Shown here in pieces: positions 7,752 to 14,816 of a DNA stretch of 26,138 bases. The position numbers were made by a program, and so were the translations under genes. Position 1 is the stretch's first letter. The number at the start of each line of letters is the position of its first letter. The DNA lies in the NCBI GenBank assembly GCA_045636945.1, contig JAZTYO010000021.1, positions 1 to 26,138 on the forward strand, given 5' to 3'. Below the pieces are notes generated by a model that made no database searches, was not told the origin of the DNA, and was given only the letters and a program-made list of their open reading frames with translations. The stretch is from UMGS172 sp045636945 (lineage in GTDB: Bacteria > Bacillota > Clostridia > Oscillospirales > Acutalibacteraceae).

Positions 7752-7780
7752 ATTATATCATATAAAGAGATTAAATTCAA
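7752..7780 (-). promoter_or_regulatory. Promoter of the vanW gene
   Basis: On the minus strand TTGAAT (7775-7780), a 17-bp spacer and TATAAT (7752-7757). Confidence 0.75.
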
Positions 7781-7832
7781 TCTGAAATGCCCAATTATTA
7801 TGTTTTGTAGCAAAAGGTTTTGTCTTTAATTG

Positions 7833-7861
7833 TTGCATTTTGTTGTGAATAGTGTTATAAT
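7833..7861 (+). promoter_or_regulatory. Promoter of the LtaS-like gene
   Basis: TTGCAT (7833-7838), a 17-bp spacer and TATAAT (7856-7861). It diverges from the vanW promoter with about 50 bp between them. Confidence 0.75.
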
Positions 7862-7907
7862 ACAATTTAATGCTGAAATCAAAAATATTTTCTTGAGGAG
7901 CTATGAT

Positions 7908-10037
7908 ATGACCTCTACCGAAAGTCGCAAGGCTAACAGAAAATTTAAACTTGATAAAAAATACCTGATTAAGCAATTAATGACGATAGTAAGATATGCC
8001 GTCATATATCTTATTGCGCTTGTTTATTGGGAGCTTTTGCTGAGAATTGAAATAGGCTTCGACGGATTTTCGCTCTATTTCCTTTTCTTCCTGCCAGCCG
8101 AGGCAACCTTCCTGGCAATGCTTACGGGTTGGTTTAAACCAAAATTTAATCGAATATTGACGCCTGTTGTAATGTTTTTGCCGTTTCTGTTTTATTTAAG
8201 CCAGCTTATATATTACAGAATTTTCGGCTCGGTCTTTTCGGTTTCAATGATGGGACTTGGTGCCGACGCAGTTGAAAACTTCGGTTGGGCACTTTGGGAC
8301 ACTGTAAAAGGCTCGTTTGGCTGGATATTACTCTGCCTTTTGCCAGTGATAGCCGCAGTTTTGTTGTCGCTTTCGGCACCCAAAGGCTTTTTTAAACGTT
8401 ATCACCCCATATCACACGGTGCAGCTTTGATTAAAACCGTCGTTTTATGGCTGTTGGCGGTCTTGTTTTTGCTACCGTTTGGAACGGGTGACACCTCTGC
8501 CTACGGCGCATATTCTTCAGCCTATATTGACAGTGATACTGCCGCAAAACGACTTGGTGTTCTGACCAACTCGGTTGTAGAATTGGGCTATTCAATTTTC
8601 GGCTCGTCCGAGGATAAGCCCGAGGATTCCTTGGCCGTTCCTGTAGCACCTGCACCTCCCGTTAATACCGAGCCTCAGCCTCCTGAGATTGATACCTCAC
8701 CCAACGTATTGGCAGGTATTGATTTCAACGCTCTTAAAGGTATGACCGATGATAAGGGTAAGCAGGAGCTTTGCGACTATTTTGGTGCATTATCCGGTAC
8801 GAATAAAAATGCGTATACCGGAATGTTGAAGGATTATAATCTTATCTATATTTGTGCTGAAAGTTTTTCAAAGTACGCTATCGACCCTGAGGTCACACCC
8901 ACCTTGTATATGTTGAGTCAGGGTGGCTTTGTACTTAATAATTTCTACAATTCTTTCAAAAACACTACAACAAACGGTGAGTTTGCCTTTATGACAGGTC
9001 TTTGGCCCGACGTTTCACGAGATGCCGATGCAGGTGTTTCAACGGGAAGCTTTGCACAATCGGCAACTAAACAACTGCCGTTTGCATTGGGCAATATGTT
9101 TGAAAACGCAGGCGTTAAGACCTATTCTTACCATAACTATCGTGGCTCGTACTATTCGAGAAACAAGACCCATCCAAATTTAGGCTATACCGCCTCGAGA
9201 TTTATGGATGGCAAAAACCGAATGAAGTTCACCACCTCTTGGCCTTCATCCGACTTTGAGATGATGGAGCAATCGGTTGACGATTTCATTAACAACGAGC
9301 AGTTCCACGCATATTATATGACCTTCTCGGGTCATGGACCTTACTCTGATGCTAACCCGATTGCCGTCAGAAACCTCAAAAAGGTAAAGGAGCTCCTTGG
9401 TAACCGTGAGCTTAAAGAACAGGCAGTCTACTACCTTGCCGCTAATTATGAGTTGGAAAAGGCAATGGAGTACCTTGTTGCAAGATTAGAGGAAGCAGGT
9501 AAGCTCGATAAGACTATGATAGTCATTACGGGCGACCACTATCCTTATTACCTCGGTGATTCGGCATTGGCATCTATTGCAGGCGGTAAGGTTGAAAAGA
9601 ACTTTGACAAGTTCCATTCCTCTTGCATTATGTGGTGCGGAGGCTTAGAGGCTCCTGTCAACGTCGATACCTATTGCTGTAACGTTGATATTTTGCCGAC
9701 CGTTCTCAATTTGTTCGGTATGGAGTACGATTCAAGACTGTTGCCAGGTGTGGATATCTTTTCATCCAGCACCCATATCGCAATGCTTTATAATAAGAGC
9801 TTTATCACCGATATGTGTAAGTACAACTCACAGAACGGTGAGGTCGAATGGTTCCCCGCGTCAAATATGATGCCTGATGAGGCCAAGAAGTCGTATCTCG
9901 ATTACTGTATAGCAGTGACCAAATCGCGTTATACCGCATCGTTGCAGACAATGGATGAGGATTTCTTCAAGTTCGTGTTTGAAAACTCATTCCCGAAAGA
10001 GGAGCCAACAACCTCTGAAACGGTCTCTGAATCATGA
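7908..10037 (+). CDS. LtaS-like sulfatase-fold phosphoglycerol transferase
   Basis: This is a membrane enzyme of the lipoteichoic acid synthase family, which moves glycerol-phosphate from phosphatidylglycerol onto a growing polymer or a membrane glycan. It has 709 residues: a basic cytoplasmic N-terminus, about five helices in residues 20-190, a Pro-rich linker, then an extracellular alkaline-phosphatase-like domain from about residue 305. Metal and catalytic residues are visible as Glu318 (ICAESF), the nucleophile Thr354 in NTTTNGEF, a SGHGPYS segment, and Asp543-His544 (TGDHYPYY). The start at 7908 follows GAGGAG; reading further upstream adds 26 residues without a ribosome site and overruns the promoter. 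It could be a sibling phosphoglycerol transferase rather than LtaS itself. Confidence 0.88.
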   Translation: MTSTESRKANRKFKLDKKYLIKQLMTIVRYAVIYLIALVYWELLLRIEIGFDGFSLYFLFFLPAEATFLAMLTGWFKPKFNRILTPVVMFLPFLFYLSQLIYYRIFGSVFSVSMMGLGADAVENFGWALWDTVKGSFGWILLCLLPVIAAVLLSLSAPKGFFKRYHPISHGAALIKTVVLWLLAVLFLLPFGTGDTSAYGAYSSAYIDSDTAAKRLGVLTNSVVELGYSIFGSSEDKPEDSLAVPVAPAPPVNTEPQPPEIDTSPNVLAGIDFNALKGMTDDKGKQELCDYFGALSGTNKNAYTGMLKDYNLIYICAESFSKYAIDPEVTPTLYMLSQGGFVLNNFYNSFKNTTTNGEFAFMTGLWPDVSRDADAGVSTGSFAQSATKQLPFALGNMFENAGVKTYSYHNYRGSYYSRNKTHPNLGYTASRFMDGKNRMKFTTSWPSSDFEMMEQSVDDFINNEQFHAYYMTFSGHGPYSDANPIAVRNLKKVKELLGNRELKEQAVYYLAANYELEKAMEYLVARLEEAGKLDKTMIVITGDHYPYYLGDSALASIAGGKVEKNFDKFHSSCIMWCGGLEAPVNVDTYCCNVDILPTVLNLFGMEYDSRLLPGVDIFSSSTHIAMLYNKSFITDMCKYNSQNGEVEWFPASNMMPDEAKKSYLDYCIAVTKSRYTASLQTMDEDFFKFVFENSFPKEEPTTSETVSES

Positions 10038-10062
10038 CTTTAGAATGTACTGAAAACAAAAC

Positions 10063-10108
10063 AACCGACACCTGATTTTGGTCAAGAAAGGGTGTCGGTT
10101 TGCTTTTT
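10063..10108 (+). terminator. Terminator after the LtaS-like gene
   Basis: AACCGACACC (10063-10072) pairs with GGTGTCGGTT (10091-10100), followed by a T-rich tail. Confidence 0.85.
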
Positions 10109-10139
10109 GAATTTTTTTGAAAAATTGCGAAAATAATTG

Positions 10140-10168
10140 TTGACATTTGGGTTTTAGTGTGTTATAGT
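10140..10168 (+). promoter_or_regulatory. tRNA-Thr promoter
   Basis: TTGACA (10140-10145), a 17-bp spacer and TATAGT (10163-10168), about 25 bp before the mature tRNA 5' end. It may also serve tRNA-Tyr, as no terminator is seen between the two genes. Confidence 0.85.
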
Positions 10169-10193
10169 ATTTAGGCGCTCGAGTGAGTCACAC

Positions 10194-10269
10194 GCTGGTT
10201 TAGCTCAGTTGGTAGAGCAGCTGATTTGTAATCAGCAGGTCGGGGGTTCAAGTCCGTCAACCAGCTCCA
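10194..10269 (+). tRNA. tRNA-Thr (anticodon TGT)
   Basis: The 76-nt cloverleaf has acceptor arm GCTGGTT/AACCAGC, anticodon stem GCTGA/TCAGC with loop TTTGTAA (anticodon TGT at 10227-10229), T-loop TTCAAGT and an encoded CCA. The T-stem GGGGG/CCGTC has a central G-G mismatch and a G-T pair, which is unusual; a C in place of the middle G would restore it. A second copy of the 3' end lies 156 bp downstream. Confidence 0.93.
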
Positions 10270-10432
10270 CCTTTTTGAACCAAGTCCAATCGGACTTGAA
10301 GCCTAAGAGGGTTGCGCCGTTAAGAAAATATCACGGTGTGATGTTTTTAGGTGCAAGGTGCGTAGCAACTGTGTTGCAAGCACGGCAGACTTTCGAAGAA
10401 AGGCTGCGTCCGTCAACCAGCTCCACCTTTTT
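10252..10432 (+). repeat. Duplicated 3' end of tRNA-Thr with intervening hairpins
   Basis: 25 bp covering the last 18 bases of tRNA-Thr and the next 7 (10252-10276) recur exactly at 10408-10432. The 131 bp between holds four hairpins: CAAGTCC/GGACTTG, AAAATATCAC with a matching GTGATGTTTT arm, a GTGC/GCAC stem, and GCAGACTTTC-GAA-GAAAGGCTGC. No open reading frame is credible. The distal copy is only a fragment, not a tRNA gene. The layout looks like a mini-element or excision scar at a tRNA attachment site, or like an rtT-type tRNA-linked repeat. Confidence 0.75.
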
Positions 10433-10454
10433 TAATGGGCGCAAAACTTAATAT

Positions 10455-10539
10455 GGGAGTGTTCCCGAGTGGCCAAAGGGGGCAGACTGTAAATCTGTTG
10501 GCTTTGCCTTCGGTGGTCCGAATCCACCCGCTCCCACCA
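10455..10539 (+). tRNA. tRNA-Tyr (anticodon GTA)
   Basis: The 85-nt class II tRNA has a long variable arm: acceptor GGGAGTG/CGCTCCC, anticodon stem CAGA/TCTG with loop CTGTAAA (anticodon GTA), discriminator A and an encoded CCA. The T-arm is GGTGG-TCCGAAT-CCACC, with C where the almost universal T55 should be. This may be a real variant or a sequencing error. Confidence 0.93.
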
Positions 10540-10744
10540 AAACAGAAACCGACCAATAGGTCGGTTTTTTGTTTTGTGGTGTAAGGTTGAGATGAGGACC
10601 AACGAAGGTGGGCCGTCGACGCAGCCAAAAAGGCGCGATAGCCTTTTGGGACTGCCAAAGTCTCGAGTAAGGTAGTGATTTCGGGCACCGCTCGGAGCGG
10701 TCGAAATCACATCGACGCAGAGTATCCACCCGCTCCCACCAAAA
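10522..10744 (+). repeat. Duplicated 3' end of tRNA-Tyr with intervening hairpins
   Basis: 21 bp spanning the end of tRNA-Tyr (10522-10542) recur exactly at 10724-10744, 202 bp away. Similarity then continues imperfectly into the terminators that follow each copy. The spacer has no credible gene but carries strong hairpins, among them CCAAAAAGGC/GCCTTTTGG and GTGATTTCG/CGAAATCAC enclosing ACCGCT/AGCGGT, plus TCGACGCAG twice (from 10614 and 10712). The pattern parallels the one after tRNA-Thr. Confidence 0.75.
10546..10570 (+). terminator. Terminator directly after tRNA-Tyr
   Basis: AAACCGACC-AATA-GGTCGGTTT followed by TTT, starting seven bases after the CCA. Confidence 0.88.
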
Positions 10745-10786
10745 AGAAACGACAATTTTCGAGGAGAAGATTGTCGTTTCTTTTTT
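10741..10786 (+). terminator. Terminator after the distal tRNA-Tyr 3' copy
   Basis: A 20-bp stem: AAAAAGAAACGACAATTTTC (10741-10760), loop GAGGA, and its complementary arm at 10766-10785, which ends in a T-run. It overlaps the distal direct repeat and is a diverged counterpart of the terminator at 10546-10570. Confidence 0.85.
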
Positions 10787-11078
10787 GTTCTCTTAACTTT
10801 TCTCTATTCACTTTTCGCTCTTCACTCAAATTGTCGTTCCCAGGTAAAAGATAAGAGAGAAGAGATAAAAGAAAAGTCGTTAGATTTGTGCAACCCTTTT
10901 CTAAAACAAAGCGTCGCGAAAGCGATGCTTTGTTTTATTCAAGACGAAGGCTTGGTATGTAATCCGCGGTAGCAGAATGTGATTTTGCAAATCAAGGATG
11001 TCATTACCAAAATGTATTTCTTCGGTTTAATTGCACACGGAACTACCATTGCAATGAATATAGTATTATCTACTCCCA
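10787..11078. other. Non-coding accessory stretch
   Basis: This is a pyrimidine-rich then purine-rich stretch (10787-10890), then a strong hairpin at 10903-10936 (ACAAAGCGTCGC, GAAA loop, GCGATGCTTTGT), then about 140 bp of unremarkable sequence up to the truncated aldolase. I see no gene or ribosome site in it. Both edges look like junctions between unrelated sequences. Confidence 0.5.
10903..10938 (+). terminator. GAAA-capped hairpin terminator
   Basis: A 15-bp stem with a GAAA tetraloop, left arm 10903-10917 and right arm 10922-10936, the right arm ending TTTTATT. The A-run on the 5' side makes it a possible terminator in both directions. Confidence 0.7.
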
Positions 11079-11801
11079 ATGGCAAAAAAGGCGAATGTGC
11101 CTGTAGTTATTCATTTGGATCACGGTTTAAATAAAGAAACATGTCTAAAAGCATTGCAACTCGGTTTTACCTCAATCATGTATGATTGCTCAACAGATTC
11201 TTATGATGAGAATGTGAGAAAAGTGAAAGAGATGGCTGATATTGCACATTCTTATGGTGCAACAATCGAAGGTGAACTTGGTCATGTTGGAGATAATGAA
11301 GGCTCTGCAGAAGGGACTTCGCATTTGACAGACCCATCTAAATTCTTTACAGATCCAAAGATGGCAAAAGATTACGTACAAAAAACAGGTGTAGACGCAC
11401 TTGCTATTGCAGTAGGTAATGCACATGGCGCTTACAAATTGCCGCCTAAGTTAGATTTTGAAAGAATTCAAACTATTGCCAAAACAGTGGATGTACCGCT
11501 GGTGCTTCACGGGGGCTCAGGACTTACGGATAATGATTTTAAAAAAGCAATTTCAGAGGGCATTAGCAAAGTAAATATATTTACAGATATTAACATAGCG
11601 GCGGTTAAAGCTGCATTTAGTCAGTTCACCAATATTAATAAGGGAGTTACCGATTTGATTCCAGCAGTTGTGGAAGCAATTAAACAAGAGTGTATCAATA
11701 AAATGAAACTCTTTGGGTCAGCAGGTAGATATTCTGAGGTGCAATCTGATGTAGAAATGATTGTAGAGACCGTTATCAAAGAATTACACAAAAAACAATG
11801 A
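11079..11801 (+). pseudogene. 5'-truncated class II aldolase (FBA/GatY/KbaY type)
   Basis: The 240-residue reading frame is the C-terminal three quarters of a class II, zinc-dependent ketose-bisphosphate aldolase: HLDHG (zinc ligand and catalytic Asp), EGELGHVGDNEG, the zinc ligand in NAHGAYK, the phosphate loop LHGGSG and NIFTDINIA. Family members begin 65-75 residues earlier with a first beta-strand (GAFN-type) that is missing here. An in-frame TAG lies at 11061-11063, and no ribosome site precedes the ATG at 11079. The sequence is clearly more AT-rich than its neighbours, and it lies downstream of the tRNA repeats, which suggests horizontal acquisition followed by loss of the 5' end. I call it a remnant. 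A working short protein is unlikely but not excluded. Confidence 0.75.
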
Positions 11802-11883
11802 AGTATAATATAAGGAGAAAATCATATTAAAGAAAAATATGAAATGAGGACAAACGGGTTCGTAAGTTATCGGATTGTTTGTA
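11802..11883 (+). other. Gap with an orphan ribosome site
   Basis: AAGGAG lies shortly after the aldolase stop, as if a second gene of the acquired operon once began here. The reading frame that follows (about 30 codons) runs straight into the terminator hairpin, so only a trace remains, if anything. Confidence 0.3.
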
Positions 11884-11920
11884 TGGGAGCACCTATGTGT
11901 GCTCCCATTTGTTTCGTTTG
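11884..11920 (+). terminator. Terminator after the aldolase remnant
   Basis: TGGGAGCAC-CTATGT-GTGCTCCCA (11884-11907) followed by a T-rich tail. Confidence 0.85.
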
Positions 11921-11944
11921 ATTATTATAAGATACCCACCTTAT

Positions 11945-11983
11945 AAAATCATAACTACCAGATTAGCCGGTAGTTATGATTTT
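11945..11983. terminator. Perfect 15-bp inverted repeat, bidirectional terminator
   Basis: AAAATCATAACTACC (11945-11959) and GGTAGTTATGATTTT (11969-11983) are exact complements around a 9-nt loop. The outer A and T runs suit termination on both strands. Its right arm (17 nt from 11967) also occurs at 127-143. Confidence 0.8.
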
Positions 11984-12010
11984 TGTAATTGTTTTGTAAT
12001 TTGAGAATTA

Positions 12011-12039
12011 TTGACTTTAAACACTTAAAATGGTAATAT
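12011..12039 (+). promoter_or_regulatory. Promoter of the McrB-like cassette
   Basis: TTGACT (12011-12016), a 17-bp spacer and TAATAT (12034-12039). It is the first good promoter before the 12094 gene and lies just beyond the terminator at 11945-11983. Confidence 0.65.
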
Positions 12040-12048
12040 ATTTTTAGA

Positions 12049-12071
12049 CAGTTATGCAACTGACATAACTG
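12049..12071 (+). promoter_or_regulatory. Operator-like dyad at the cassette start site
   Basis: CAGTTATG (12049-12056) and CATAACTG (12064-12071) form a perfect inverted repeat with a 7-nt centre, beginning about 10 bp after the -10 box, over or just after the predicted transcription start. A repressor site is plausible; no matching regulator is identified. Confidence 0.5.
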
Positions 12072-12093
12072 TATACTCCCTAGAAAAGGCAGG

Positions 12094-14814
12094 ATGAGGA
12101 TTTTGCAAAAAGCTATTAACTCCAAGGTCAGAGGTTTGGTATCAAGTATTATATTTGCACTTGTGCTTATTTTAGACCTCGTTATGATGTTCGGCTCGCC
12201 CAAGTCGTCGAGGGAATCCATCTTCGGTGCGGCAAAGCTGTGGAACGAGGATTCCAACGTTATACCCATAATCTGCGTTCTGTTCGTTGCTGTTTTCGTT
12301 GTCAACGTTGCTGTTGCGGTTGTGGGAAGCATTGTGGCCTTCCGCGGCAAAAAGACCCATATATGGCCATCGACAGCACTGCTTTTGTCACACATTCTGC
12401 TGTTGGCTTCAAGCTCGGCCTTTGAGGCACTCAAGAGCAATGCCGTGCTTATTATAGCCTTGGTTGTATCGGTTGGTGCCGTTGCATTTAGTTTCCTTTG
12501 CGGTCTTTTCGAAAACAAGGTGGAAAAGGGCACGGGTGATACAAAAACCAAAAGTTATCTTTCACTTATCGGATGCATCAGTGCATTTTTGAGCCTTACT
12601 TTGTTCTTTATTCCTATTTGTAATTATAGATTTAAGCACGCTGATTACAATATTTTTCCCATGGGAGTATTTTCACCTAATGAGGACAGCGGAATCAACT
12701 TTGTACTGTTCCTTTTGATGATTGCTGCTGCGACCATTAATGCATTTTTCTTGTCTGCAGGTCTGAAGCAACACTCAGGTGAGATTTCGGCATTTGCTAC
12801 AAAAATCCGACGTGTTGTAAACTTTAACCTTATCGTAACCGGTGCCTATTTTGTGGCAGGTGTTGCAATCTGCTCATTCAGCAACGGCGAAGATGCTTTC
12901 TATTCTACATCTTGTTACATACCGTTTGTTATAATGTCGGTTGTTGCTTTAGCTAATGCGTTTGTTACAAGAAAGATAGTATCACCCGAATTGCCCGAGA
13001 CCGAAAAGGTCTTTAACAAGCCTAAGATAGAGCTTTTTGTTTTGGGTCTTGCAATGTCTGTTGTAACGGTTATAGCTTCTCTTTCCAATATTCTCACAAT
13101 TAGTTTTGCCGAACCCTCCGACATTAATGATATTGTTGTTAACGGATACGATATCCTTATGACCTATAACAGCCTTGAATCGGGAATGCAGTTGGTTGCG
13201 TTCATAATAATGGCTGCATTGACCGTTATTATTGCACTTGCGGTTGCATCGTCGGTGGCCTTAATCGGCAAATCCAAATTTTTCTATGAAATAACCCTCG
13301 CAGAGATTATCTGCAGTGCTATATTCTCGTTGCTTTTGGGTCTTTTGGGCAAGTATTACGAGGTTGTCCAGCATCTGAACGAAGAGGTTATGAAGTCAAT
13401 AATCGAGTCGGCAGGAAGTCCTGCTTATGTCGAGCTTGACTACCGTGTTTCAAGCTCGTCATTCATCTGGTCTCTTATCGCAATGGTTATCATTGCAGTT
13501 ATCCTTATACGCAAGCCCTATTCCAAGAGTACAGTAGGGGAGACTCCCATCGCCGTAAACGGAACTCTTATGGGCGGTAGTGTCAGCACAGTTTCTTCGG
13601 GTGTTGTTGCAGGTGTTTCCTCAAGCAAAGTTGCAGGTAGTTCGGCAGTGGCTTTGACATCTGCTGTCGGTGGTCAGGCAATGACCTCTGCCGCGGTAGA
13701 AAAAGACCCTTGTCCTGCGTTTACCGAGCTTGACAAAAAGGTCCCTGCCTTCACAAAGGCAACCTTGGTCAGAAAGGAATCGACCTATCAGTCACCCACT
13801 TTGCCCGATGTTGTGCAGTTTATTGTAAACTATGCAAGGGACTGCCGCTTGCATTTGAGCTATACTCCTGAGGATATTGCAACTTTTGTTGCAGGTTTGG
13901 GTGCTACAAGGCTTACAATACTTCAGGGTATGAGTGGTACCGGTAAAACAAGCTTGCCCAAGATTTTCTCCGAGGCAATTTTGGGTAATTGTGATATTAT
14001 TGAGGTTGAGTCCTCGTGGCGTGACAAGAACGAACTTTTGGGTTACTACAATGAATTCAGCAAGACCTATACTCCCAAAAAGTTTACTCAGGCCTTGTAT
14101 AAAGCACGTCTTAATCCCGAAACCGTTACATTTATCGTGCTTGACGAAATGAACCTCAGCCGAATCGAGTACTATTTCTCGGATTTCCTTTCCTTGATGG
14201 AAAACGAGGAAGACCAACGAGAAATCAAGTTGCTTAACGTAAATCTTAACCGTACCGAGGACGGAAAGCTTGTGCCTTACTACGGCCTTTTCGAGGGTCA
14301 CACCATAAGGATTCCTCGCAACGTATGGTTTGTCGGAACTGCCAACCGAGACGAAAGCACCTTCGAAATCAGCGACAAGGTCTATGACCGTGCCCATACT
14401 ATGAACTTTAACAAGCGTGCTGTAAAGCCGTTGTCCTACGGTGAACCCATAGCTCAGCGTTATCTCACGGTTGATACCTTTATGTCCTTGCTTGAAAACG
14501 CCAAGAGTACCGTTCGCTTCAGTGTTGACCGTTATCCGTTAATAAAAGAGGTTGAAGCCTTGCTTGAACCTTACAACATCTCTTTTGGTAACCGTATTGC
14601 CAACCAGATTGAGGTATTTGTTAGCATTTACTGTTCTTGCTTTACCGACCCTGCAAGCGTCTTAAAGGATGCTATTGAAAAGATTTTGCTCAGCAAGGTT
14701 GTAAGCAAGCTCGAGTTCAAGAGCGTTGAAAACAAGGCTCAGTTGGCTGCAAAATTCGAAAAGCTTGGCTTAAAGCGTTGCAGTGAGTTTATTCTTAAAC
14801 TGAACGAGGATTAA
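12094..14814 (+). CDS. Membrane-anchored McrB-like AAA+ ATPase/GTPase
   Basis: This 906-residue fusion has about twelve hydrophobic helices in residues 14-473. A Ser/Ala/Val/Gly-rich linker follows (about 485-535), then a cytoplasmic AAA+ domain from about 565. Walker A is GMSGTGKT (612-619, Lys618), Walker B VLDEMNLSRIEYYF (Asp684, Glu685) and the sensor region GTANRDEST (748-756). The Walker B context, LDEMN followed by YYF, is typical of McrB-related NTPases that drive nucleases or remodel DNA. An N-terminal polytopic membrane domain replaces the DNA-reading domain of McrB. The next gene starts two bases after the stop, so the two are probably coupled. The substrate is unknown. A role as a membrane-localised motor is inference from the architecture. 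Confidence 0.85.
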   Translation: MRILQKAINSKVRGLVSSIIFALVLILDLVMMFGSPKSSRESIFGAAKLWNEDSNVIPIICVLFVAVFVVNVAVAVVGSIVAFRGKKTHIWPSTALLLSHILLLASSSAFEALKSNAVLIIALVVSVGAVAFSFLCGLFENKVEKGTGDTKTKSYLSLIGCISAFLSLTLFFIPICNYRFKHADYNIFPMGVFSPNEDSGINFVLFLLMIAAATINAFFLSAGLKQHSGEISAFATKIRRVVNFNLIVTGAYFVAGVAICSFSNGEDAFYSTSCYIPFVIMSVVALANAFVTRKIVSPELPETEKVFNKPKIELFVLGLAMSVVTVIASLSNILTISFAEPSDINDIVVNGYDILMTYNSLESGMQLVAFIIMAALTVIIALAVASSVALIGKSKFFYEITLAEIICSAIFSLLLGLLGKYYEVVQHLNEEVMKSIIESAGSPAYVELDYRVSSSSFIWSLIAMVIIAVILIRKPYSKSTVGETPIAVNGTLMGGSVSTVSSGVVAGVSSSKVAGSSAVALTSAVGGQAMTSAAVEKDPCPAFTELDKKVPAFTKATLVRKESTYQSPTLPDVVQFIVNYARDCRLHLSYTPEDIATFVAGLGATRLTILQGMSGTGKTSLPKIFSEAILGNCDIIEVESSWRDKNELLGYYNEFSKTYTPKKFTQALYKARLNPETVTFIVLDEMNLSRIEYYFSDFLSLMENEEDQREIKLLNVNLNRTEDGKLVPYYGLFEGHTIRIPRNVWFVGTANRDESTFEISDKVYDRAHTMNFNKRAVKPLSYGEPIAQRYLTVDTFMSLLENAKSTVRFSVDRYPLIKEVEALLEPYNISFGNRIANQIEVFVSIYCSCFTDPASVLKDAIEKILLSKVVSKLEFKSVENKAQLAAKFEKLGLKRCSEFILKLNED

Positions 14815-14816
14815 TC

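Noticed and set aside
10209..10755. Several open frames of about 80-107 codons running through both tRNA genes and their repeats
   Set aside because: They cross mature tRNA sequence and terminators. Such frames over tRNA genes are a frequent annotation artefact.
13792..14397. A 201-codon frame antisense to the AAA+ domain
   Set aside because: It is a mirror-frame shadow of the conserved Walker region, with no start signal.
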